Below, piece by piece: positions 1-11,743 of a stretch of DNA of 64,000 nucleotides. Origin of the DNA: Cordia subcordata (Eukaryota; Streptophyta; Magnoliopsida; Boraginales; Cordiaceae); contig JAPTOF010000007.1 in NCBI GenBank assembly GCA_028554755.1, forward strand, positions 15,423,001 to 15,487,000. The letters are read 5' to 3'. Position 1 is the stretch's first letter, and each line of letters begins with the position of its first letter. The position numbers were made by a program, and so were the translations under genes. The notes below the pieces were generated by a model. That model did no database searches and had not been told where the DNA came from. It was given only the letters and a program-made list of their open reading frames with translations.

Positions 1-789
1 AGATTATATCTAGATTTTGTGAGGATTACCTCTTTTTGAGATTATATCTTACTCATTACTCTCTGTCTCTTTTGCAAATATTTTTTTTTTGTTGTGTCGT
101 AGCCAAAAAAAAAAGTAGGCTTTGGCTTTGGCTTATTTGGATTCTTTGTTTGGACTATTAATAGTGCCCCCCTCAAGTAAGCCAATGTTGAACAATTTAT
201 TATTTGATAAAGTTGCTTTTGTTCTTCTAGATTGAGACTTGTATTTGTTCTTGTTTAATCTCGCTTTCTTGCATAGGGATCTGTTACTTCTATGTGATTA
301 ATGTTAGATGCTCTGATTCTTCATTCCTTTTTTTTTTATATCGTATAATAGACTTAATTTTAAATAAAATTTCGTGCTTTTTGTACTCAAGAATGTTGTT
401 CCTTTCTAGTCCCTAGTGTGCAACATGTTCACTCTTTAAGCGTCTTACATTCTATAGGGCGTGACGAGCGCCTTCTTTTTTGCCCTCTCTTGGAGGACCG
501 TAACAAAATCCTAAATAGTAGGCTCTAAGGTTTTGGATGTGTCAGATTTATCAAGAAGCTAGTCCTTGTATAAGTTGACAGGCAAATTATGGGATTTGCC
601 ATTGCTCAACACTCTTAAAGACAATTTTCTAGATAAAGCTTGTGGAAATGGAGTTTTTGTTATAAGTACTTCTAGTGAAAATAAAAAAGCATTTCATTTT
701 TTTTTTGTAAAATGGGCTTTTTAGCAAATTACATGGTGTTTGATTTTATAGTTGGAATTTGTCCTTAGTTATCTGAATTTTGGAACATC

Positions 790-856
<67 letters not shown>
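790..856. repeat. (ATA)n microsatellite
   Basis: An almost pure ATA run of about 22 units. The paralogous position near 62175 has only a few units, so this tract expanded after the block duplication. Confidence 0.95.
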
Positions 857-2170
857 GTATTATTCATTTTCACGAATTTTTTTATTTTAATCATATTTTG
901 ACTTGGCAGATATTTTTCTAAAATTAATTTTTACTTTTTTTATAAATTAAAATTAGCAAGACTTAGCTAAAGTTTTATCTTATTAGATTATCATATTAAT
1001 TATTTTATATTTTTATTTAATCTAATTAAATATTTAATAGTATAAAATTTTTAATTATAATATATTTATATTTATTATCCTAAATAATGAAGATAGTTTT
1101 TTCCAAAAATTTTTGAAAACTCTATCATTCAAATGGCAAAGAGAGCTTCATTTGAGCTTATAACTTAATAGACTTGGGAGGTAGACCAAGGGGTTTTTCT
1201 TTTTCTTTTTCTTTTTTTGGTTTGAAGACCAAAAGCCAAAATTTTATTCCTTCAAAACAAAACAAAATACTAGCAAGGCGGGTCAGGTCCCTAATGATGG
1301 AGATTGGAGAATGTTACCCTTACAAAGTTGAAAGTACAAGAAAATAAAACCACAAGCCAAAAGAAACCAATCTAATCAAGTTTTCCAAGCTAGCATCAAA
1401 TGAGATATGTGGCCACGGGCACTTAGTAATAAGTCCACAGTGTAAGTTGAAGTTATTGCCTGAAGCATACCATTGTCGATGAGAATCCAAAACAATTTTT
1501 AAGATGAGAAAGCAAAACCTTTTCTTTATTTAAAGTGGACTTTTATATTCTAAAAGTCAGTTTGATTTTGCAATTTAAAAAGCCAAATAAGCCCTTAATG
1601 GTTAATGTTGTACTAGGCCCACTCATGAATCTATTGAAAAATGATAGGAGAAGTGTTACTTATTTCACCCATATCAACTAAAGTTTGGCCATCTTAGAAG
1701 GAAAAAACATTAAAAAAGAATTAGCTGGACTAGCTGAAGCAGCTCAAATCAGATCAAGGTTTGCTGGGATTCAACTCTTAAATGGTTATTTCTATCACAC
1801 CCAGGCTCTATGATTTGGGATCAAGACGCACGTGGAGTGCTAAAAAGAGTGATCCCCTCGACATAAAAAGAACAAGAATAGACAAATAAAATAAACAGAA
1901 TGCTAAGAACCGCAAAATATTAAAGCCCTTACATCTAAACACTTACAAAGATATTTCCAAATAAATGGATACAAATCCATTGTGCGGGAATGTAAAAGAA
2001 AATGAAAATGCTTCATCAGCACAAGCCTTATTCTTATTGGTCATGTTGAAAAGACCTTGCTATCACCATTTGCTAGTGCACGCCACATACTTGTTATTAT
2101 CTAAAAAAAAATGAAAAGGGTCAACCAAAAAAAAAAAAGTCAGAATGCACAAGTCCTGCACCCCCGAACC

Positions 2171-2280
2171 ATAATAATAATAATAATAGTAGTAGTAGTA
2201 GTAATAATAATAATAATAATAGTAGTAGTAGTAGTAGTAATAATAATAATAATAATAAATAAATAAATAAATAAATAAAA
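2171..2280. repeat. Compound (ATA)n/(GTA)n/(AATA)n microsatellite
   Basis: Alternating ATA and AGT trinucleotide runs followed by AAAT tetranucleotides. It is read in antisense as a long poly-tyrosine ORF that is not a gene. The paralogous site near 63590 keeps only a short version. Confidence 0.95.
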
Positions 2281-2460
2281 ATTGAATGATCAAAGGAAGC
2301 TTGCTAGAATAGCTAATACAATTAGAACATATTACATAGCACATCCAACAATGGATATATATAATTACAGGTATGAATGACATAATGAAGAGAAATTACA
2401 TTATTATCAAGCTAAGAGATAAAAAAAGTAATGGAAGCAAGGAAATGTTGTGTATAAGGT

Positions 2461-2538
2461 AAACTTGGGTTACAATGTATCATATTAAATTTTCTTTTGA
2501 AAATAAAAGATTAATATGATACAATGTGACCATAGTTT
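2461..2538. other. Imperfect hairpin (left copy), 28-nt arms with 22-nt loop
   Basis: The left arm at 2461-2488 is complementary to 2511-2538 at about 24 of 28 positions, with an A/T-rich loop between. The paralogous hairpin at 63786-63862 keeps the fold. One base pair differs on both sides between copies: gtaTcat/atgAtac here, gtaGcat/atgCtac there. That is compatible with selection on structure or with arm-to-arm conversion. The function is unknown. It lies about 730 bp 3' of the receptor-kinase stop codon. A small-RNA precursor or a tiny MITE are both possible. Confidence 0.6.
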
Positions 2539-2675
2539 GTCTTATATGACAATAATCTTTATGATAGCACAATATTAAAAAGGAAACTTCAGCAAGGTCT
2601 TTTTCAATTTTGTCTTGTGCAATTCAACATGATTCTATAGCAGGTTTAACATCAACGTGCAGAGCTACATTGTAT

Positions 2676-3267
2676 CATTTAATCTTCACCTAATAAAAAT
2701 GTAGGCATAGGAGACTTTTTTAGCGATGATTCAAAAAAACTGGGTTTGAAAATATATAGGTGGCAGTTTATTAAGTCTTTGTTATATCGCCTCAATGGCA
2801 ATGGTTCAAGAGACAACCACCACTAAGAATCTATATAAACAACGGTTTTTGGAAACCACTTACTAAGGGAATTCAATACAGGAAGAATGAGACAATCCCC
2901 AAATGTCATTAATGCAAGAAAATGGGACTTACCAAGAAACAACCAAGGCACTTTGTCACGCATAGTGCTCGTCCACTCTCTCATCTCTCCTTCGATCAGC
3001 TGCAGTAGTGCAAGTGTTTTCTTAAATCATTAAGTGCTAAATTGATGATGCAACTAAAATGCAATTAGTGGGTTAAGTGCTAAAAAGGTTCTAGTCATTG
3101 CTAGTTGAAGTTTGTAGAAGCATGTATTATTTGATGAACACATAATAAAACACACAATCAAAAGAACTCCCTCCGTTGCACCTACAACATTTTTGAAAAT
3201 TGTGGAGCATAAAACAAGTTGAAAACTAGCAAGAGGCACAAACAATTATGAGTATTTAACATGTTCC
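2676..3267. other. 3' flank of the receptor-kinase gene, no separate gene seen
   Basis: AT-rich non-coding DNA directly 3' of the receptor-kinase stop codon. Near 3050-3250 parts resemble the flank of the pseudogene copy near 38930-39120, for example tgatgatgcaact and aagttgaaaa. It probably holds the 3' UTR, but I could not fix a polyadenylation signal. Confidence 0.5.
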
Positions 3268-6200
3268 TCATAATGAATCATTACCTCCAGTGCGGTTCCT
3301 ATCACTGCCAGTGTATTTTTCCTTAATTTTATTCATCTCTACAACAACATCTTTCATGTTCATCCTCTCTCCTGGTGATTCCACTGAACAGGATACTCCA
3401 ATTCTCAGCACTGCAGCCACACAATCCAGAGTTTGCATAATTTCTGCTCCATTTTTTTCAATGTTGCTTGAATTATTGCCGTCAACTTTAGAATCCAATA
3501 GTATTGAAGGTTCAACAATTTCTTGAACGTGTTTTGCTAATGCCATCTTAACATATTGATGAAGGTCCATGTCATTCCTAAATAAATCATCTATAGGTCT
3601 CCTTCCTGTAAATATCTCCAACAACATAACTCCAAAGCTGTATACATCTCCCTGCAGAGATAGCATCCCACCCATACCATATTCTACACAAATAAGCGAT
3701 AGATTGTTTAAGTTGCCAAAATTTATGTTTCAACTGTTAAGTGTTCATACAATTAGTTCAACGAACACGTAAAAAAAAAAGAAAAATTGGCAAGAAAAGT
3801 CTGGAAATAGAGAGATAACAAATCAAAAAGGTAAAGAGAATTAGGTGTTTGGATACCTGGAGCAATATAACCAACTGTCCCTTTAAAGCCGCCAGTTGAG
3901 CTCATTGGATTTTGAGAAGAGTTATCATTTGAATAATTAGAAAGAACTCTTGCTAATCCAAAATCTCCCACATGTGCAGTCATTTCATGATCAAGCAGAA
4001 TATTACTTGGCTTTAGGTCACCATGGACAACTGGGATTTCACAGTGATGGTGGAGATACTCAATCGCACATGCTATACCGGTTGCTATGCTTAATCTTTG
4101 AGTAAGACTCAAATTCTCACGGTTGATCGATTGTGAGTTTTTACTATGATGCAACCACTCCTCTAAGCTTCCATTCGACATAAACTCGAAAACCAAAGCC
4201 TTAAATCCATCTCCTTTGAAGTCAATGCTTGAGCAAGCAGTGATTATCTTTATGAGATTCCGATGACGAATGTTTTTCAATGCATTGCATTCTGCAATGA
4301 AACTCTTGCCAGCTCCTTTTTGTGTAAGATTGAGAACTTTTACTGCCACAATCATTTCATCATTACCCAGAATTCCTCTATATACCGAACCATGGCCTCC
4401 TTGACCAATCAAATTGGAGGATGAAAATCCGTTTGTAGCTTGAGAAAGTTCAGCATATGAAATCTTGGGAAATTGTTCATCAAGCAAGTTCATGGAAGAA
4501 GATTTTGGTTTTGTTTTTGCCCTCCTCATGAAATAAAGATAGAGACTTGCTAATAAGATCAAACCAGAAATTGTTATTGGAATAACAATTTTGAGAACTA
4601 GGGAAATTCCTTCTCTCTTTGGCACATCAACTTGACATGTAGGAAGCCCCAAACTCTTCAATCCGCCACACAGTTTTCCATTTCCAATAATAGAAAATTC
4701 ACTTTGATTTTTGAAGATTCCTTCTTTTGGTACCTCTCCTTCAAAATTGTTGTATGATAAATTTAAAAGTTTGAGGAGGGTAAAGTTTTGCAAGTATGCT
4801 GGAAATTGCCCTGACAAGTTATTTTTTGAAAGGTCAATGGTATTAATGCTTTTTAAGTTGCTCAAAGAAGATGGAATGCTTCCCTCAAATGAGTTATTGC
4901 TTAAATAAAGTTGCTCCAACATTTGGCAACCACCAATCGAAATAGGAATTTCCCCTGACAACATATTTCCAGAAATGTCCAATTTCAAGAGTTTGCTCAT
5001 GTTACCTATCTCCGGGGGCAATACTCCTGTTAGAAAATTGTGAGATAAATTGAAAGCTTGAGTTACTGAAGTAAGACTTGCAACTTCTGTTGGTATGATG
5101 CCAGTAAGTTTGTTAACCCCTAGTTCAAGCACCTCTAGTTGTTGACAATTTCCTAAACTAGGAGGAATGTTGCCTTCCAAATAATTTTCTTGAAAATAGA
5201 GCCGCAGTAGCTGTGTGATGTTACCGAGAGACGATGGAATGGCTCCTGAAATTCTATTTTCATACAGCTCTATCCGCTGCAATCTTTCAAGGTTGCCAAT
5301 TCCTGCTGGAATTTTACCTGTGATCATGTTACCGGCAAGCCCCAAGATTTGTAGACCTCGAAGAGTCTCAATCCCTTCAGGAATGGTACCTGATATCTGG
5401 TTTGCTCCTGCTAATAGCATCGTAAGTGCATCTGAAAGATTTGCAACTGAACTTGGTAGCTTACCTCTGAACATGTTAAAGTTTATATTCAGTATTTGGA
5501 GTTTGCTGCAATTAGTAAGAGATGTTAGGAAACTGAACTCTCCACCCTCATCATTTTCCAAGTTGTTGTTTGGAAGAAATAACCACCTTAGTTCTTTTAA
5601 GCTTCCAAGATTCAGAGGCACTGTACCCTTGAAGTTGTTAAATGCAAAACTGAGCTGTTCAAGTCCTGAAGCATTGGATAATGAAAGTGGAAGCGACCCA
5701 GTAAAATGATTTCCTGCTACGAACAACCCAAATAGATTGAAAAGAGTGGACCCGACATCTAAGGGGATTCTCCCATGGAGTTGATTGTACGCAATATCAA
5801 GATATTGAAGTGAAGAAAGATTATAAATTGGGGGAGGAACTGTCCCCGATAGGTTATTGCCACGCACTTGCAGTAGTAGCAACTTCGAGAGTCTGCCGAG
5901 CTCACTTGGTATGGTTCCTTGAAAAGTATTATATGCTAGGGACAATGCAATGAGAGAGGTGGCGTTCCCAAGCCAGATTGGGATGCTGCCGGTGAGATTA
6001 TTTTTGGAGAAAAGAAACTGAAAGAGATTCTTTCTTACAAGAAAGCTCAGTTCAAATGGTATTTCACCTATAAGTTTGTTGCTGTTGAAGTTAATGACTT
6101 TCAAACTCGAACAATTGGATAGACTGGTTGGTATGTGTCCTTCAAAAGCATTGTCGCTAAGGTTGAGATATCTGAGACGCGATAAACGTCCCATTTCCCG

Positions 6201-6638
6201 CGGAATTTCACCTTGGAAGTAGTTTTGACCCAATGTAATCTCCCTCAGAAAGCTGAGATTTCCTATGTAGGGCGGTAGGGTACCAGCTAGTCTCTTGCCT
6301 TCCAAGTTCAAGACCGTAACTCTTCCCGGGTGCCGCCTACTGCAAGAAACTCCTTGCCAGTAACAGAAATGAACTGAATCATTCCATGAGCTCCTGATAT
6401 TTAGCGGATCATCAGTTATCTTCCCTCTGAAAGCAAGCAAAGCCAATCTATCAGTTTCGTTTCCATTGGATTGTGCAAATATTGTGGAGGATTTGAAAGA
6501 GATGAGCAACAGGCACAAGGAAAAATAAAGCAGAATGGAACTCGATTGGCATGATTGCAACCAATGTTGGGGCAAAAGTTCCATGGTATAGGCAGCAAAA
6601 TTTCTGGACCGAAAGCTGGAATAAACCTTCGTGGGCAT
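3268..6638 (-). CDS. LRR receptor-like kinase, LRR-XII type, non-RD (two exons)
   Basis: Exons are 6638-3857 and 3683-3268, joined across a GT-AG intron, giving about 1065 residues. A second Met at residue 19 (6584) begins a more typical signal peptide and may be the true start. Order: hydrophobic signal segment about residues 32-56; N-terminal LRR cap with a WxGVSC-like motif (about 94-99); about 20 LRRs from 105 to 650 with GxIP repeats; a membrane helix about 680-703; kinase about 742-1040. Kinase motifs visible are the glycine loop GQGGHG, VAVKVL (catalytic Lys), HGDLKPSN and GDFGLA. Gly in place of Arg before the catalytic Asp marks a non-RD kinase, the class that includes plant pattern-recognition receptors of the Xa21/EFR/FLS2 type. 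Length, intron position and domain order match that family. A plasma-membrane receptor for a microbial or self peptide is inferred; the ligand cannot be read from sequence. Confidence 0.95.
3684..3856 (-). other. Intron of the receptor-kinase gene
   Basis: The donor reads CCAG|GTATCC (intron starts at 3856) and the acceptor TTTGTGTAG|AATATG (exon 2 starts at 3683). Splicing restores the conserved GYIAPEYG motif of the activation segment exactly, and phase is kept. An intron here is typical of the LRR-XII family. Unspliced reading gives a stop soon after GYIAPG. Confidence 0.95.
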
Positions 6639-6732
6639 GGAATGTTGAAGTCTTGTTAAATGTTCTCAAAAATAATTGAGCAAGAAAATGAAGACAAAGC
6701 ATGAATTTAGCGTGTAGAGAAAGAGCAAACAG

Positions 6733-6740
6733 TTTAAATA
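6733..6740 (-). promoter_or_regulatory. Candidate TATA box for the receptor kinase
   Basis: Minus-strand TATTTAAA lies about 95 bp upstream of the first ATG. In DNA this AT-rich such a motif is common, so this is only positional support. Confidence 0.3.
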
Positions 6741-6741
6741 T

Positions 6742-7607
6742 CTTTAATACAAGAAATATGTTAGGCTCGAATAGGACAACAATGGGTGGAGGAAGCTTTA
6801 TTGATAAATAAAAGATAGAAAAAATATCACTCGCAGTTCACTAGGCTCGTTTGGCGCCGCTTAGTGCAGTCTCTAAGACCTGCCACCGACAATATTTTTT
6901 GACTTCTGCTTTGCTAACTATTAATGTTTACTTGTATTTTCAAAATAATCTCTACTGTTCTGAAAGGCCTATTGTGAGTCAAAATGTTTACCATATAAGT
7001 GTTTAACTAATCTCTATTGCTCTAAAATGTTTATCATAATGGGTGTTTGGTTCACGAAATTTTATCAGATTCTAGAGAATTTGAAGTCTAAAATGTTAAA
7101 CCTTGTGTTGAGTGTGTAGAATAAAAAAGATATTCTTACACATATCACATTCCCAAGAATATTTTGATAGTCCTAATTTCTTATGAATGTTTAAATTTTC
7201 ATTCATATGACCAGGTGGAAATCTTACCTCCTGAGTTGAGCAAATATTTAGATACATTAAAGAAGATAAAAATGTCCAGCTTAATAACTGGGATAATATA
7301 ATAATATTTCTTTTTCTCTTATTTTCCATTTTCTCTTCTCCTTCTTACTTACTCATGGTCAACAACATATACAGGTTGTAAAATAAATACCTTTGACAAA
7401 AGTTTAGATTAGGGTGCTCTTGGACTGTATGCTCAACTGATGATACGTCTGGGTGTATTATCGGAAATTTCTCTCGTCATGCCCTTGAAGTCTGCCCAGC
7501 GCGCACGCCTGAGAATATCTTCCTGAACTAGCTCGGGGGGCATGCTCAAGTGATGATATATCCGGGTTAGTTTTTTCTTTTTTTTTCCCCCTTAAATGAA
7601 AAAGCAC

Positions 7608-7611
<4 letters not shown>
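6742..7611. other. Upstream intergenic region of the receptor kinase
   Basis: No coding sequence found. Two similar segments occur at about 7426-7455 and 7540-7570 (gctcaactgatgatacgtctgggt against gctcaagtgatgatatatccgggt), suggesting a small decayed duplication. Confidence 0.5.

Positions 7612-7646
<35 letters not shown>
7612..7646. repeat. (TA)n microsatellite
   Basis: A TA dinucleotide run immediately left of the small Helitron-like segment. Confidence 0.9.
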
Positions 7647-7649
<3 letters not shown>

Positions 7650-7653
<4 letters not shown>

Positions 7654-7976
7654 TATATAATAAAACAAAATAAGTTATAATTTCGTACGGCCAAGTGGCG
7701 CTTTATATGACAAACTTTCTATAATTACTTATCAATTAAATATTTCTATTCTTATGTCATTTTTTGTTTTCTATCATTTATTCAGTTATATTCCTGTTTT
7801 AAACATTTTAATTTAATTAATATTATATCATTTTTTTATATATATTATCATTATTTTATTAATTCTATAGTATATAATTGTTTCAATAACTATTTAGTAA
7901 AATATAAAAACTTTATAATTTTAATATATTTAATCGCATATGTCGTTTCCCGTGCATCGCATGAGTGTCACACTAG
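7650..7976 (+). mobile_element. Short non-autonomous Helitron-like element
   Basis: The right end has a G/C-rich hairpin core (cgtgcatcgcatg, 7951-7963) followed about ten bases later by CTAG and then T (7973-7977), the usual plant Helitron 3' end inserted before T. The left end resembles the actatataataaaa start of plant Helitrons but lacks a clear TC, so that boundary is uncertain. The inside is AT-rich and non-coding. Confidence 0.45.
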
Positions 7977-7988
7977 TGTGTATGTATG

Positions 7989-8019
<31 letters not shown>

Positions 8020-8021
8020 AT
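7977..8021. repeat. (TATG)n/(TA)n microsatellite
   Basis: tgtatgtatg and tatata runs directly after the Helitron-like 3' end. Confidence 0.85.
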
Positions 8022-8221
8022 TTTATAATGAGTATTTCAATTTTTTTTAAAAAAATCAAAGTTCTGAAAAGCTCAAATTCAGTTTTTTAAAATAAAAAAT
8101 TTTAAGTTGAAAAAATATTTTTTTTCAAAAGTCACATAAAAAAATACTCCCAAAAAAGAAAAAAAAAGAAAAACCGAAGCAGCCCTAAGTCTCACCCTTC
8201 ATCGTGGTATCAAAACTCAGC

Positions 8222-8709
8222 TAGAGGTGGCAAAATGGGTTGAGACCCGCGGGTCGACCAGTCTAACTCGCCAAAAAATAGGATTAGGGTTGATGATTTA
8301 GTGACCCGCCAGATAAACGGGGCGACCCGACCCGACCCGCCAAATTGGCTGGTTGGGTTGGGTCAATCCGCGGGTGACCCGTGAACCCGTCAAAATGACC
8401 CGCCAACCCGCTAAAATGACCCGCCAACCCACGAAACGTGCAAAAGCGACCCATGAACCAGCCTAACCCGCCAAAGTGACCCGCAAACCCGTCAAAAATG
8501 ACTCGCGAACCCGCCAAAGCGACCCGTCTAACCCGCTATAATAACCAACCTAACCCACCAACCCATTAGGGTCGGTTTAGGGTTTAATACCCCTGACTTG
8601 TTTATTAAACAGGTCAACCGACACGACACGACACGACACGACCCGCCAACTCGCTAAACCCGTCGTAAACGGGTCGAGTTGACCCACGAGTACCCGTTTG
8701 CCACTTCTT
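8222..8709. mobile_element. Non-autonomous hAT element with internal acccgccaa repeats
   Basis: The ends are inverted (tagaggtggcaaaatgggt on the left; the right end, reversed, reads aagaagtggcaaacgggt). A perfect 8-bp target duplication, aactcagc, flanks it at 8214-8221 and 8710-8717. The length is 488 bp with no transposase. The interior is a degenerate array of 9-20 bp units built on gacccgccaaccc, far richer in G+C than its surroundings. An 8-bp duplication plus these ends fits hAT; mobilisation would need a transposase supplied elsewhere. Confidence 0.85.
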
Positions 8710-8717
8710 AACTCAGC

Positions 8718-9199
8718 TCCAAAGGTCAAAGTATCACATCTTAAAGGACGTAGTTAATTAGGTTGTTGGTCTTTATAGCAACAAGTATTAGGTGGTTGGT
8801 CTTTTATTGCCATCTGGGACAAGTAAAGGTATCAGATTTTGAAGGACTTAACTGCTACGTTGTTGGACCTGACAAGTATTAGGTGGTTGGTCTTGTCTCA
8901 AGAAAAGTGAATTGATTGTCTGGTATAAAAAAAGTTATCTTTCTGGATATGCTCCTGAATTAATTTGTATAGGAAAAAAATGTTATATCAAATTTACCCT
9001 ATGCTGAATGGGAATAATTTTCAATTAAAGAATCAAGGCTTTTACCAGAAAAGAAGTGGAGATTACGAATAGAATAATAAATATAATTTAATTGTTAACT
9101 ATCAAATTCAAACTTAATTTTTAGAGAATGAATGTTACCTACCATTTCATCTATGATGGATTTCTTCAGCATTTACTAAATATGCAAGTTCTTCATAAA
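8718..9199. other. Host or old-repeat DNA interrupted by the hAT insertion
   Basis: No gene seen. The phrase caagtattaggtggttggtctt occurs twice (about 8782 and 8873), which suggests an internally duplicated old repeat of unknown class. Confidence 0.4.
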
Positions 9200-11433
9200 A
9201 AGTTGTACTTCTAAAGTAAAAATCTATAGTAAAACATGAATGACTTTTACATTCTTATTTACTTGTAAAAAATGTCAAATTATCATTGGAAAATTTTGTA
9301 AGCCAAATAACAAAGTTTTGTAGATTATAAAAATTCTATAGTAAAAGTTGAAGGATTTTTGTAGTCCTATATACTTGTAAAAAACGTGAAAAATTCATAG
9401 GAAAAATTTGTAAGATGAAGAATAAAAATATTTAGACTCTTTAAAAAAATATGTAGGTTTTTTGTATAAATTTTTAGGAGGTTTACAGAAATTTGTAGGT
9501 TTTCAACAAAAATCTATAGGTTCTTTACCAAAAATTATACCTTCAAAGTAAATATTTATAGTAAAATATAAATGACTTTTGACTTTTACATTCCTATTTA
9601 CTTGTAAAAATATCAAATTATCATAGGAAAATTTTTTAGGCCAAATGACAAAAATTTTGTAGATTATTTAAAAATTCTGTAGTAAAAAATGAAGGACTTT
9701 TATAGTCCTATATACTTGTAAAAAATGTGAAAAGTTCATAGGAAAAAATTGTAGGGTGAAGAACAAAAATATAGACTCTTTAAAAAATCTGTAGTTTTTT
9801 ACAAAAATTTATTGGAGCTTTACAAAAAACTGTAGGTTCCTTAAAAAAAGTTGTACTTCTAAAGTAAATAATTATAGTAAAACATAAATGACTTTTTCAT
9901 TCCTATTTACTTGTAAAAAATATCAAATTATCATAGAAAAAAAATTTAGGCCAAATAACAAATATTTGTAGATTATTTAAAAATTTGGTAGTAAAAAATG
10001 AAGGACTTTTGTTGTCTTATATACATGTAAAAAACATGAAAAGTTCATAGGAAAATTTTGTATGGTGAAGAACAAAAATATGTAGATTCTTTAAGAAAAA
10101 ATTTGTAGTTTTTTACAAAAATTTGTAGGAGCTTTACAAAAATATGTAGGTCCCCAACAAAAATTTGTACGTTCTTAGCAAAAATCTATAGGTTATTTGA
10201 AAATTTTTACAGTTCTTAACAAAAATATGTTGGTTCCTTAAAAAAATTTGTAGATTATTTACAAAAATTTGTAGATTCTTTACAAATAGTTGTGCTTGTA
10301 AAATAAATATTTTTTTTAAAACAAGAATGACTTTATAGTACTATTTACTTGTAAAACCATGTCAAATTATCGTAGGAAAAATTTGTATTTCTTTACAAAA
10401 ATTTGTAAGTTAATTAAAACATTTTGTAGGTTCTTTAAAAAAATTACTGGATTCTTTTCAAAAATCTATAGGTTCTTTACAGAAATATATACTTTAAAAA
10501 GAAATATTTGCAGTAAAATATAAATTAATTTTAGTCCTATATATTTGTCAAATAAGTGTAATATTCATAAAAACAATTGTAAAGTCTAAAGCAAAAAGTG
10601 GTAGGTTTCTTAGCAAAATATGTACTTCCAAAAGAAATATTTGTAGTAAAAATTAATGATTTTTTGTCAATCTTATATATTTGTCAAAAATGTGAATGTT
10701 CATATGAGAAATTTGTAAGGTCTAAAACAAAAATTTGTAGGTTATTTATAAAATCTATAGATTTTATATAAATATCTACAAGTGTTTTACAAATTTCTGT
10801 ATTTCTAAAAGAAATATTTTTAGTAAAATATAAATTAATTTTAATCCTATATAATTGTCAAAAAAGTGTAAAATTTAGAAAAATTTTGAAATCTCAATAA
10901 CAGAAATTTTTATATTCTTTACCAAAATCTATAAATTCTTTACAAAAATTTGCAGCTTCTTTACAAAAATCTATAGGTTTTTTACAAAAATTAGAGGATT
11001 CTTTACAAAAATTTATTGAATCTTTACAAAAATTTGTAGTTTATTTATAAAATTCTTTAGATTCTTTACAAAAATCTATAGGTTCTTTAGAAAAATTTAT
11101 AATTTTAAAGGAATAAATTTTAGTAAAATATAAATTAGTTTTAGTCTTATATACTTATAAAAATGTGTAAAGTTTGCAGGAAAAATTTGTAAGGTTAAGA
11201 ACAAAAATCTATATATCTTTTACAAAAATCTGTAGGCTCTTTACAAAAATTTGTAAGTAATTACTAAATATTGTAAATTCTTTATAAAAATCTATAATTC
11301 TAAAAGAAATAGTTGTAATAAAATATAAATTAATTTTAATTCTATATACTTGTCAAGAAGTGTAAAATTTATAGAAAATTTTCAATATCAATAACAAAAA
11401 TCTATACACTTTTTACAAAAATCTGTACATTCT

Positions 11434-11575
11434 TTACAAAAGTCAATACATTCTTTAAAAAAATCTATAGATCTTTTATAAAAATCTATTATTTCTTTAC
11501 AAAAATACAAAAGTCAATACATTCTTTAAAAAAATCTATAGATCTTTTATAAAAATCTATTATTTCTTTACAAAA
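11434..11575. repeat. Recent 71-bp tandem duplication inside the array
   Basis: Two adjacent 71-bp copies, starting near 11434 and 11505, look essentially identical, unlike the degenerate units around them, so this duplication is young. Confidence 0.85.
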
Positions 11576-11662
11576 ATTTCTAAGTTCTTTAAAAAAATTT
11601 GTAGATTTTTTAAAAAAATCTGTATGTTCTTTATAAAAATTTGTAGCGTTTTACAAAAATCT

Positions 11663-11743
11663 GTACTTTTAAAAGAAATATTTGTAGTAAATATTGAACT
11701 AAAAGTGATTTATAATTTACTATAAATATTCTTTTAAAAGTAC
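11663..11743. repeat. Inverted repeat closing the AT-rich array
   Basis: 11663-11692 (gtacttttaaaagaaatatt...) is matched in inverse orientation by 11715-11743 with about 22 bp between arms. The right arm is an inverted copy of the array's anchor segment. Confidence 0.85.

Larger units (their letters stand above)
1..2675. repeat. Left copy of a large duplicated block (receptor-kinase 3' flank)
   Basis: This stretch aligns collinearly with 61380-64000. Shared landmarks include gtgaggattacctctt, gcctgaagc, the caagacgcacgtgg segment (1823 and 63225) and the end tctatagcaggt (2634 and 63961). I estimate roughly 85-90% identity, with differences mostly in microsatellites and small indels. Both copies run off the window, so the duplicated unit is longer than what is seen. 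It contains no credible coding region. In the left copy it lies 3' of the intact receptor kinase. Confidence 0.9.

Noticed and set aside
2063..2383. ORF with a long tyrosine run (minus)
   Set aside because: It is the translation of the ATA/GTA microsatellite; no conserved domain.
5215..5709. 164-codon ORF on the plus strand within the receptor gene
   Set aside because: Antisense shadow of the LRR exon; no recognisable protein features.
8284..8517. 77-codon Gly-rich ORF
   Set aside because: Produced by the short tandem repeats inside the non-autonomous hAT element.
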